Positions 44,112 through 51,166 of a stretch of DNA of 64,000 nucleotides are shown here, in pieces. The notes under the pieces are model-generated. The model was given only the letters and a program-made list of their open reading frames with translations. It was not told the origin of the DNA and did no database searches. Source of the stretch: Bacillus sp. 165. Lineage in GTDB: Bacteria; Bacillota; Bacilli; Bacillales; Bacillaceae_G. The position numbers and the translations under genes were made by a program. How positions within the stretch are numbered: position 1 is the stretch's first letter; every line of letters begins with the position of its first letter. The DNA lies in assembly GCF_017742235.1 (NCBI RefSeq), contig NZ_JAGHKQ010000003.1, forward strand, positions 372,001 to 436,000. Direction: 5' to 3'.

Positions 44112-44894
44112 TTATTTCCTTCCACTCAAAATCATTGCATTTCCTAGTACTTTTTTGTTTAATAAGAGCTTCGGTAATTGTATTTCTGTAGCCAGCTTGT
44201 CGCCATTCAATTCAGCTACACCATGTTTCTCTAAAGCATTTAAGAGCTCTTTTTCATCCCCAAATATTTTTTCATCCATAAACAAATCTAAGAAGACAAA
44301 TTGACCACCAGGTTTTAATACTCTTAATGCCTCTTTTATTACTTCCGTTTTGTTTCTGTTATCTTGTACTTCATGAAAGGTTAAACAGCTTACAATGATA
44401 TCAAATTCCTCATCATGAAAAGAGAGTGATGAAGCACTTGCTTTCAGAAAAGTAATCCTCTCAGAAACCCCTTCTATTTCAGCATTTTGCTGGCATTGAG
44501 CTTTCGAATACTCCCAATTCTCGCCCCAATAATCAATTCCCGTTAAAAAGGACGTAGGAAAAGCCTTTGCCAGCTTAATAATGAGTGAACCGCTGCCTGT
44601 TCCTATATCTAGTATTTTTCCTTTTTCATCCCCATTCACTTTGGAAACGATTAAATCATGTATTTTGGACTGATAATTCCCTCCAAATGCAGCGAATTGG
44701 TAAACAGAATAAGAAAGTATAAATGCTATATACATAAAAGGCAACGCTAAAATTCCTGATAGGACTCGTACATATAAATTAACAGGTAATACTGCTACCA
44801 AAAGAAGACTGAATGAAATACCCAAAAAAATAAGTAATTTGTAAATTCGAATCCAAGTTTGATATTTCGCTTTTGTTTTCACGTTATCAGCCAT
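44112..44894 (-). CDS. Membrane-anchored class I SAM-dependent methyltransferase
   Basis: A 260-residue protein. Residues about 15-65 hold two hydrophobic segments (LLIFLGISFSLLLVAVLPV, VLSGILALPFMYIAFILSYS). Residues 90-230 are a methyltransferase domain: motif I ILDIGTGSGSLIIKLAKAFP, motif II-like GIDYWGENWEYSK, motif IV FDIIVSCLTFHEV, and LRVLKPGGQFVFLDLF. The C-terminal NKKVLGNAMILSGRK is usual for this Bacillus group. The substrate, perhaps a lipid or quinone-like compound given the anchor, is unknown. GGATGG precedes the ATG. Confidence 0.88.
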   Translation of the reverse strand: MADNVKTKAKYQTWIRIYKLLIFLGISFSLLLVAVLPVNLYVRVLSGILALPFMYIAFILSYSVYQFAAFGGNYQSKIHDLIVSKVNGDEKGKILDIGTGSGSLIIKLAKAFPTSFLTGIDYWGENWEYSKAQCQQNAEIEGVSERITFLKASASSLSFHDEEFDIIVSCLTFHEVQDNRNKTEVIKEALRVLKPGGQFVFLDLFMDEKIFGDEKELLNALEKHGVAELNGDKLATEIQLPKLLLNKKVLGNAMILSGRK

Positions 44895-44937
44895 CCTTAA
44901 ATCATCTATTTTTCGTTTGTTATGATTATAAAGGAAA

Positions 44938-45447
44938 TTAATAACTCTTTAGCACATAATCCTTTGCTTGGTTTACGTCTCTAGTATCGCCTGAAACAGC
45001 TTTAGCAAGGATACCTTTTTTAATTAAAGCATTTACTACTCTACTAATCTTTGTTCGTGATGTATTTAAACAGTCAGCTAAACCTTGAATCGTTAAAGCA
45101 TTTGCAGGCTTTTTTGTTATGTCATCTACAATAGCGTTTGAGTGCATACTGATATTTGGTTGAACATCAATTAGAAAAACTTTTTCTTCACCAGTAAAAT
45201 ACTTCTCACATCTTAAAAACTCCCAATTTCTCTGCAAGAATTGAGCAAACCTTACCCTTGATTGCGGAGACCTTTTAGTCCCTATGTAGTGTTCTTTTCC
45301 AGTGGCTTTACTGATTAAATCCATAGCCTTTTCTAACTCATCTTTGGAAACACCGTTATGTTCTTGTTCAAAATTCTTTCTTTCAGTTTCAAGATCACGC
45401 GCCCTTGCATTTTTCTCAGCTTCAGTAAAATCAACAATTTTTCCCAT
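44938..45447 (-). CDS. Winged-helix protein of plasmid/phage type (RepL- or MarR-like)
   Basis: A 169-residue protein. The N-terminal half is highly charged (AEKNARARDLETERKNFEQE). Residues about 75-165 carry a winged helix: LIDVQPNISMHSNAIVDDIT, then ANALTIQGLADCLNTSRTKI and SRVVNALIKKGILAKAVSG. The ordering resembles RepL-type initiators and MarR-like proteins of Bacillus plasmids and phages; I cannot decide between replication and regulation. The ribosome binding site is inside a perfect hairpin (45459-45477). It marks the left edge of the plasmid-like stretch. Confidence 0.65.
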   Translation of the reverse strand: MGKIVDFTEAEKNARARDLETERKNFEQEHNGVSKDELEKAMDLISKATGKEHYIGTKRSPQSRVRFAQFLQRNWEFLRCEKYFTGEEKVFLIDVQPNISMHSNAIVDDITKKPANALTIQGLADCLNTSRTKISRVVNALIKKGILAKAVSGDTRDVNQAKDYVLKSY

Positions 45448-45458
45448 TAAAATTTTCG

Positions 45459-45596
45459 CTCCTTCTACTAGAAGGAGTTAATCCACTTATGATAGAATAT
45501 TGATAAGAAGAATATACTAAACAAGGGATTAACCCCTTCATACATTGTTTTTGTAAAGAACCCCTTCCAGCGGCCAAACTTGAGGGGGTTTTTTAC
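45459..45596 (-). promoter_or_regulatory. Leader with alternative hairpins controlling the winged-helix gene
   Basis: CTCCTTCTACTAGAAGGAG (45459-45477) is a perfect hairpin whose 3' arm in the mRNA, AGAAGGAG, is the ribosome binding site. The arm CTCCTTC overlaps GGATTAACTCCTTC (mRNA sense, 45484-45471), which can instead pair with GAAGGGGTTAATCC (45539-45526). A further hairpin AACCCC/GGGGTT with T-run on the plus strand lies at 45557-45596. This gives mutually exclusive folds: one hides the ribosome binding site and one frees it. Confidence 0.6.
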
Positions 45597-46412
45597 ATGT
45601 ATGTATTTCGACATTATCATAACATATTCCTGTCAGAAATAAGACAAGAGCCGACTCCTGCAGCTGGCTCTTGTTGCTTTGTTACCGTCATTCTGATTAT
45701 CCTCCCAAAACAAAAAAGAACACAAAATATAGGCAAACCACTTCACCATTTCCACCTCATTTATAGAGGGGCAGAGAACAAAGCGTATAAATACGCTTCT
45801 CAAAGCCTTGCTACGCAAGGGCTCAACCGTATTTATGCTTACTTTTGCTCATATATATAGAGCCCTTCAACCCTTGATATAACTCGCTTTTTTTATACAT
45901 ACAGACCCTTTTCAACCATCCCCAACCCCTTCCATTCTTGAAAGGGGCTCGCTCGGCGCTTGCCAGGCAAACGGGTTAAGAAAACCGTTTAACCCATTTA
46001 CATTGGGTCTAGCGTCTTGGTTTTCCTATCAAGTCAACTCCTTATCCTCCTTCGCACAAAACGCTCAGTCCGGTACCGTTGACTTGAGCCACATCTTGTA
46101 CACTACTTATAGACAGATGCAACCCAAATTAAGAAACATCCACTTCACTAAAAAACACCACATCCCACTGGTAAGGTGGGAGTGGCGGAGATAAAAGGGT
46201 GGCATCCCCTTATAAATCCTTGCTGCGCAAGGAAAAAACTGTATGGCAAAGATTTTCTTATATATGGCATGTCTACAGTTTTGTACGATTCACAACTGTT
46301 TTTCAGTATGGCACCTTGAAAAAAGTATTAAATCCAAAACAAAAACGAGACTTTATTAAAATCTCGCTAGTTTCCTTACATAATCCAAATTATTGATAGT
46401 AAGTCTATTTAC
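45597..46412. other. 816-bp region of short inverted repeats without a gene
   Basis: Small palindromes include CAAGAGCC/GGCTCTTG (45648-45676), GGGTTAA/TTAACCC (45974-45993) and CCTTGCTGCGCAAGG (46217-46231), the latter related to CCTTGCTACGCAAGG at 45808. Open frames here lack ribosome binding sites and look accidental. The pattern resembles a plasmid non-coding control region. Confidence 0.4.
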
Positions 46413-46724
46413 TCAAGAAGGAACTCTTTGCCTCTTTTTGATGACAAGATAACCTGCTAATAGGATTAAGTATAAAAAGCTTGTAATCATTACAATTGTA
46501 TAGATTGGATAAAACTTAGCTGTATAGACAAAGAAATCTAATTGAGAAATATCATGATAATCATAAACTTTTTCTTTTTTGTATAACCATTTTGTAAATT
46601 TAGCTGTATACTTCCATTCATCCGGGCGATCGACCAATTGACTTCCTTGATACCAACTTAATAAAGTTGAAACAATAAATACAATAAAACAAAAACCTAA
46701 TTGAACTAAGTGTATTATTTTCAT
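46413..46724 (-). CDS. DUF4306 membrane protein (YjdJ-like)
   Basis: A 103-residue protein with two hydrophobic helices, residues about 8-26 and 76-96. The central part STLLSWYQGSQLVDRPDEWK and DISQLDFFVYTAKFYPIY matches the DUF4306 family represented by B. subtilis YjdJ (SxWYQGS, EWKY, DISQLDFF). The function is unknown. The ribosome binding site is AGGAGTAAG. Confidence 0.8.
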   Translation of the reverse strand: MKIIHLVQLGFCFIVFIVSTLLSWYQGSQLVDRPDEWKYTAKFTKWLYKKEKVYDYHDISQLDFFVYTAKFYPIYTIVMITSFLYLILLAGYLVIKKRQRVPS

Positions 46725-46746
46725 AAAATCACTTACTCCTTTCTCT

Positions 46747-46790
46747 AAAAAAGAACGGCATAATTTATTAAATTACGCCGTTCTTTTTTA
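46747..46790 (-). terminator. Terminator of the interrupted secreted-protein gene
   Basis: AAAAGAACGGC and GCCGTTCTTTT with further pairing (TAATTT/AAATTA) form a long stem right behind the stop codon at 46805. Confidence 0.85.
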
Positions 46791-46804
46791 GTCAATTGAG
46801 TTAT

Positions 46805-47320
46805 TTATCCAAGAGTGTACTCTAAAAATCCTTGTTTAAGAACAATAGTACCTCCACCAGTATTTACAAACTTAAACTTATATGCTACTCCTCTTGCTAA
46901 ATGAGTCCATGGAATTCCTCCTACCCAACCGCCTCCTTTAGGCAGAACTGCTTTCCCTTGATATACACCATCATAGTTATAAACTTGGATTTCCATGCCA
47001 TTAACATATGTTTCTCATTCCATATCCATATAAGTAGGATTATAGAAAGATGATCCTGAAGCCATCCATACATAGTTACTAAAAGTAGTGTTACCAAACG
47101 AATATTTATAGATTGAACGAGGTTGAATATGTAATAAGTCAAGACTTCCGTTATTCACTACTTCAGTTCTGATTAAATTATTGTTTGCGTCATAATATTT
47201 AATTACGTTTTCTTGGGTTGCTGTCTCTCCTGTTTCTGCGCTAGCTTGTGAATTAGGTAATGCTAAGACGAAAGTAAAAATGGCTGCGACGAATACAAAT
47301 AAGAATTTTCTTGCGACCAT
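46805..47320 (-). pseudogene. Secreted protein gene interrupted by one in-frame TGA
   Basis: The frame opens MVARKFLFVFVAAIFTFVLA with a clear signal peptide (cleavage near ASA-ET) and runs to MDME, then TGA at 47015-47017. The same frame continues without shift: ETYVNGMEIQVYNYDGVYQG, GGGWVGGIPWTHLARGVAYK, ending GFLEYTLG at 46805. A TGG-to-TGA change would restore a 171-residue secreted beta-rich protein. No family recognised. Its ribosome binding site (GGAGGATT), signal and terminator are intact, suggesting very recent inactivation, a sequencing error or, less likely, recoding. Confidence 0.7.
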
Positions 47321-47498
47321 TGTTAATAATCCTCCAATTTTAATATATTTCTAGAATAATATACCATATTCCAACTTGGTAATGATAGGTAAAAAATACA
47401 AATTTTTATTTTTTCTTGATATTCCTTACATTTTGCTTATATTACCGACAAATTTCACATTAGCAAGGGATTCCTTTTCAGTTCTCGAATAATCATTG

Positions 47499-48115
47499 AA
47501 GAGCGATCATAAGAGCGACTAAAGAGCATTTTATGATATTCTAAAGAGCGAGGTGATAGCGTGGAAAGACACGAATATATCTTGCTAAATAAAGAGATGA
47601 GCGAGCGGCTTAGTATCGGTATAAGTACGTTAAGAAAGTGGGCTGCCGCGCTAGAGAAGAACGGGTATAAATGGGAAAAGAACGGGGATGGTACCCGCTA
47701 TGATGAAGAGACACTTATTCTGTTTAAAACTTTAGTACAGGAACAAAAGTTCAATCTGGAACAAGCTGCAAAAGTTATTGTATCAAGACGTCAAGGTGGA
47801 CGCTCTTCAGAAAGAGCGGGGGTCGCTCTTCAAAAAAACAAAAAGGAATCCCCAGAGGAAACCCACTCGGACACCCGCTCTTTAACCGCTGTATCGGCTA
47901 CACCATCTGTTGTAACGGAAGAAGCTATACAGTCCTTAATAAACTATGTAAAAGACCAAGAGCGTCTTAACAGAAGTCTTATAGAAAAAATCGAAGAAAT
48001 GGAGCAAGAGCGACGCTCTTATCACACTCTGTTAGAAAAAATTGAAGAAGAACGTACAACAGATCGAGAGCTCCTTAAACAAGTAGGACAACAATTAAAA
48101 AGACAGGAAGAGCGG
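47499..48115. repeat. Iteron-like AAGAGCG repeats in promoter and coding region
   Basis: AAGAGC(G/A) occurs at 47499, 47511, 47522 and 47544 upstream of the DUF3967 gene, spaced 12, 11 and 22 bp, that is on one face of the helix. Inside the gene it recurs in both orientations at 47801, 47812, 47824, 47877, 47958, 48006, 48014 and 48108; 48006-48020 is a perfect palindrome AAGAGCGACGCTCTT. Confidence 0.7.
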
Positions 48116-48232
48116 GCAAATGAAAGAGATAAAATGCTGATGGAAAATATACGGAGTATCCAACAACTTGCCGCAGCCAGAGAGGAAGAGAGGAAAAAGA
48201 AAGGATTCTTTTCTAACTTGTTTGGTAAATAA
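47561..48232 (+). CDS. DUF3967 protein: MerR-like DNA-binding domain plus coiled coil
   Basis: A 223-residue protein from GTG at 47561, with GAGGTGAT upstream. Residues 10-65 are a MerR-like helix-turn-helix (LSIGISTLRKWAAALEKNGY, GTRYDEETLILFKTLVQ). Residues about 85-120 are a Ser/Thr/Glu-rich linker. Residues 125-215 are a long charged coiled coil (LLEKIEEERTTDRELLKQVG). The end KKGFFSNLFGK is amphipathic and basic and may touch membrane. DUF3967 proteins are common on Bacillus plasmids and are thought to take part in plasmid maintenance or regulation. It probably binds the phased AAGAGCG sites in its own promoter. Confidence 0.8.
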   Translation: MERHEYILLNKEMSERLSIGISTLRKWAAALEKNGYKWEKNGDGTRYDEETLILFKTLVQEQKFNLEQAAKVIVSRRQGGRSSERAGVALQKNKKESPEETHSDTRSLTAVSATPSVVTEEAIQSLINYVKDQERLNRSLIEKIEEMEQERRSYHTLLEKIEEERTTDRELLKQVGQQLKRQEERANERDKMLMENIRSIQQLAAAREEERKKKGFFSNLFGK

Positions 48233-48499
48233 CTGAATTTCAATTGCTGTACATGAAATTTTAAAACGAACAAACCATATGCAGGATTTTATACAATATT
48301 TCAGCACATCCGCAAGGAAAACGGAAGTCTGAAACCCACATCATGACGGGAATGTATAAAAACTTGCATAATTTGTAATGTTATAAAATTCTAAAAAACC
48401 TTGTATACCAAGGTTTTTAAAAAAAGTTAGCTTCCGATAATAATATGTTATGTTAACTACATGTGCATAGAGTATGCAATGTTTATTATTAAAGGGTTA

Positions 48500-49072
48500 C
48501 TAGTTCCCTACAGCCTTTGCTGCACCTGTTTGATCTTTAGATGTAGGAGAAGTAGCTGTTCGATCACTATAACCGTACATCAATACTCCCTGGTTACCGC
48601 TAAGATATAAATCATTTAATCCGATAGCATGTCCCATTTCATGAGCCATTGTTTCCTGATTCTTCGCCCCAGTTCTACCGTCCATAATTGCAGTGTTCAT
48701 TTTTATTGACCATTGAGTCAGATGTCCAGACCCATTTGAGACATAATTATAAAAAGCCGCAACAATGGAAGTGTTACTATCTGTATACGTATGAACATAT
48801 CCATTAATAGAATAAGAGGAACTTCGTGAAATTGATACTACCCCAGTGCTATTCCATTTACCAACTCCACCAGTAACAAAAGTTTGATATAAAGAGCTCA
48901 TGCCTGAAGCAGTATTGTATGAAAAATATTTACCAGCTTGATGATTACTACAATCAATCCAATATCCGTATGTCTCACCATAAGCTGTACATGAATGTGC
49001 ACTACTATTCTGCACTGGGAGCAACGAAAAGATTAGAAAAAATGCTAATATCATTTTACAAAGTGTTTTCAA
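48500..49072 (-). CDS. Secreted zinc metalloprotease, matrixin-like
   Basis: A 190-residue protein. The signal peptide is LAFFLIFSLLPVQNSSAHS. Near the end, AHEMGHAIGLNDLY is an extended zinc motif HExxHxxGxxD (His144, Glu145, His148, Asp154), followed by the Met-turn VLMYGY (Met165). This is the metzincin/matrixin fold with Asp as third ligand, as in snapalysin. No propeptide with a cysteine switch is seen; Cys28 and Cys41 may form a disulfide. It is the second gene of a pair, 17 bp after the membrane protein gene. Confidence 0.82.
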   Translation of the reverse strand: MKTLCKMILAFFLIFSLLPVQNSSAHSCTAYGETYGYWIDCSNHQAGKYFSYNTASGMSSLYQTFVTGGVGKWNSTGVVSISRSSSYSINGYVHTYTDSNTSIVAAFYNYVSNGSGHLTQWSIKMNTAIMDGRTGAKNQETMAHEMGHAIGLNDLYLSGNQGVLMYGYSDRTATSPTSKDQTGAAKAVGN

Positions 49073-49089
49073 ACAAACCTACTCCTGTC

Positions 49090-49761
49090 CTATTTATTTT
49101 TCTTTTGTCTGTCTACAATTTCAATAATTTTCTTTTCAAACTTATTCTTGTCTAGGACCTGAATATCTTTATTGTTCTTTTCTTTTTCTTTGAGGATTTT
49201 AGTTAAATTTTTGTCCTCTATGTCCATCAAATCATCTTCATAAAATGAATGTTTCTTAATCTTGCCAGTGTCAATTACTGAATACATATTTGTCTCTTCC
49301 CCTAAAATCCAATAAGTGTTAGTACCTTCAAACTCCTCACCAACTGCTTTTTTTAAGAATAGAATATACTCTTCTTTCTCAGAAAATAATTTGTTCTCAT
49401 TAAATAACCATTGACTATTCCCTTGTTGTAATATCCTTATATCTTGATGTTTTTCTGCATCTTTATAAGCTTTCTTAATTGTAGCCTCATACAATGTTTT
49501 GGGGGATGGTTCATCTAGTTCTTTAATTTTCTTATTAATTACTATTTCAGCTATTAAATCGGATATATTAACTGCATCCTCAAAATCATAAACCTCTACT
49601 TCTCCTTTTATTTGTGACTTAGGTGTAACCTGAACATTGCTCTCATTTTGCACATTGACAGCATTTTTTGTTTGATCATACTTATCTTTTGAAAAAGATA
49701 AGACAGTTACAATTGTAATAATCAACATACAAGTACCGATAAATACTAATTTGAGCTTCAA
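49090..49761 (-). CDS. Membrane-anchored extracytoplasmic protein of unknown family
   Basis: A 223-residue protein with one N-terminal membrane segment (LVFIGTCMLIITIVTVLSF) and a long soluble, Lys/Glu-rich remainder. A central stretch, EATIKKAYKDAEKHQDIRIL followed by QGNSQWLFNENKLFSEKEEY and ILFLKKAVGE, looks like an alpha/beta domain. The C-terminus is very basic and helical. It precedes the metalloprotease gene and is probably co-expressed, so it may be a partner, anchor or inhibitor of the protease. That link is inference from position. Confidence 0.6.
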   Translation of the reverse strand: MKLKLVFIGTCMLIITIVTVLSFSKDKYDQTKNAVNVQNESNVQVTPKSQIKGEVEVYDFEDAVNISDLIAEIVINKKIKELDEPSPKTLYEATIKKAYKDAEKHQDIRILQQGNSQWLFNENKLFSEKEEYILFLKKAVGEEFEGTNTYWILGEETNMYSVIDTGKIKKHSFYEDDLMDIEDKNLTKILKEKEKNNKDIQVLDKNKFEKKIIEIVDRQKKNK

Positions 49762-49941
49762 TACTACTCCTCCTTATTTGTTATATTTAACTGTTAAATT
49801 ATATCACACACGAATTGTAAATAACTGATTTTTCTTAATAATTATAATTTTCTGAATATAAAATAAATTGAAACTAATATAGGATATTTGTTTAAAGATG
49901 TAAATGTTTGAACATAGTCAAAAGAGCATAAGAGGTTTTTG

Positions 49942-49976
49942 TCCCCACCAAAGGTGGGGAGTCAGGCAAAGCCTGA
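49942..49976. repeat. Two tandem 7-bp hairpins
   Basis: CCCCACC-AAA-GGTGGGG is followed after one base by GTCAGGC-AAA-GCCTGAC. Both stems are perfect, both loops are AAA. Confidence 0.85.
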
Positions 49977-50180
49977 CAAAACCCTGGGTACACGAAAGTT
50001 CCAAGAATGTCCCCCTGATGTCCCTACTTTTTCGAGTCATGTCTCCCTCGTGTCCCCGTCACTTTCGCATAATTGAACACGTTTTTTCTTGCAGAAGCTT
50101 TTTTTCTCATCTTTTCTTTTCCTCTTCACTTACTTTCACTCTATTACTCTATTACTCTGTTACTTCCTTCTCCCTATCCT

Positions 50181-50287
50181 CACGCCCGTTTTTCTATCTC
50201 TCTGTATGTTCTCGATCCCCCATGCTGATGTAGTCAGTATGGGGGATCGAGGCGCGTTAGCGAATACAGATGGATAGATTGGGCGTG
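50181..50287. repeat. 107-bp imperfect inverted repeat (cruciform)
   Basis: The core arms CTCGATCCCCCATGCTGA (50211-50228) and TCAGTATGGGGGATCGAG (50234-50251) pair with one mismatch around TGTAG. Outside them CTATCTCTCTGTAT pairs with ATACAGATGGATAG (12 of 14) and CACGCCC with GGGCGTG, all symmetric about the same centre. Confidence 0.8.
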
Positions 50288-50649
50288 AGAATAGAGGAAA
50301 AGTACCTATACGCTATAGGTATAGAGTCTAGTTCCTAACATAATGCACGAGTAGAGTGTACATAAAAAAAGAAATCGGTACTTGAAGTGAAAAGGTTACA
50401 ACAATAAAAACAACCTCATAAGAAGCCTCTACAAGACTCGTAGAAACATTTTTATACAAGTCATGTAAAAAAAATCAACACGAGCCCGTAAAACAAATTC
50501 TGAAGCGTCTCAATGCCATATGAATGTGAAAGAAGGTTGTTTCCCTTGCTTTTGGGGAAGAGGTGGGCCGGGGGTGTGGGGGCAGCGCCACCGCATGAGC
50601 GTAGAGATACATAGAGTAAGAGTAACATCATGAACGGATGATCTGGCGG

Positions 50650-50737
50650 TTCGGCTCGTATAATTGCTGGTCCAAGCCGATGGGATACACTTGCTTTTGG
50701 GTCTGTCGGCTTGGCGACGAGCTCTACACGAGCCGAA
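50650..50737. repeat. Nested inverted repeat with symmetric bulge
   Basis: The outer arms TTCGGCTCGT (50650-50659) and ACGAGCCGAA (50728-50737) are perfect over 10 bp. The inner arms CCAAGCCGA (50672-50680) and TCGGCTTGG (50706-50714) are perfect over 9 bp. Unpaired segments of 12 and 13 bases lie between, and the loop is 25 bases. Confidence 0.8.
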
Positions 50738-50962
50738 AAAAATTGCGCAAGGACAACGAAGAAAAAGAAATGGCGATAGCCATTAGGCGACGATTAAGGA
50801 GCCGACTTTTTCTTCTTTGAGGGTGGAGATTTTTTGAGTGGATTTCTCAAAAAATACTACCCGTTCCTTGTGGAATTTTTAGCCCTATATATAAGAGTGA
50901 GAAGAGAGGGACCTTGAAAAGTATAAAAAACGTTGATATATCAATAGTTTTAGAGATTTGGT

Positions 50963-50984
50963 ACCGTATCAAATTTGATACGGT
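50963..50984. repeat. 22-bp perfect palindrome
   Basis: ACCGTATCAAA is followed by its exact complement. It lacks a T-run and looks like a protein-binding site or resolution site. Confidence 0.75.
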
Positions 50985-50992
50985 TAGAAAAT

Positions 50993-51021
50993 AAGAAAAG
51001 AGCCATCAAGGCTCTTTGTTA
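50993..51021 (-). terminator. Terminator at the right edge of the plasmid-like stretch
   Basis: AAAGAGCC-ATCAA-GGCTCTTT with T-rich sequence on the minus strand. It would end transcripts from the gene remnant or the ABC-2 permease to its right. Confidence 0.65.
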
Positions 51022-51147
51022 GAATAATTTTTGAGGTAATTTTTTTAGTGTTAGATTACTTTTCATTTGGTTCTTAAACATCAAAACCAGATGTTCATCT
51101 ATATCGTCTTTATCACCAACATATATGATGTTACATTTTTTGCATTT
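51019..51147 (-). pseudogene. Short 3' gene remnant with a Cys pair
   Basis: After a TAG at 51148-51150, the frame reads KCKKCNIIYVGDKDDIDEHL, then VLMFKNQMKSNLTLKKLPQK, LF and a stop. The C-x2-C pair could be half of a zinc knuckle. No start codon with a ribosome binding site. Too short to name. Confidence 0.3.
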
Positions 51148-51166
51148 CTACACTTATTGATTATTG

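Larger units (their letters stand above)
49762..51018. other. 1.26-kb non-coding region dense in inverted repeats
   Basis: No credible gene. It holds tandem hairpins (49942-49976), a 107-bp imperfect cruciform (50181-50287), the palindrome TACCTATACGCTATAGGTA (50303-50321), a G-rich patch (50560-50595, GGGGGTGTGGGGGCAGCGCC), a nested inverted repeat (50650-50737) and a 22-bp palindrome (50963-50984). Such density is typical of plasmid origins or transfer regions, not of chromosomal spacers. Confidence 0.5.

Noticed and set aside
50638..50820. Plus-strand 60-codon frame
   Set aside because: It coincides with the nested inverted repeat, whose pairing explains the sequence; no ribosome binding site.
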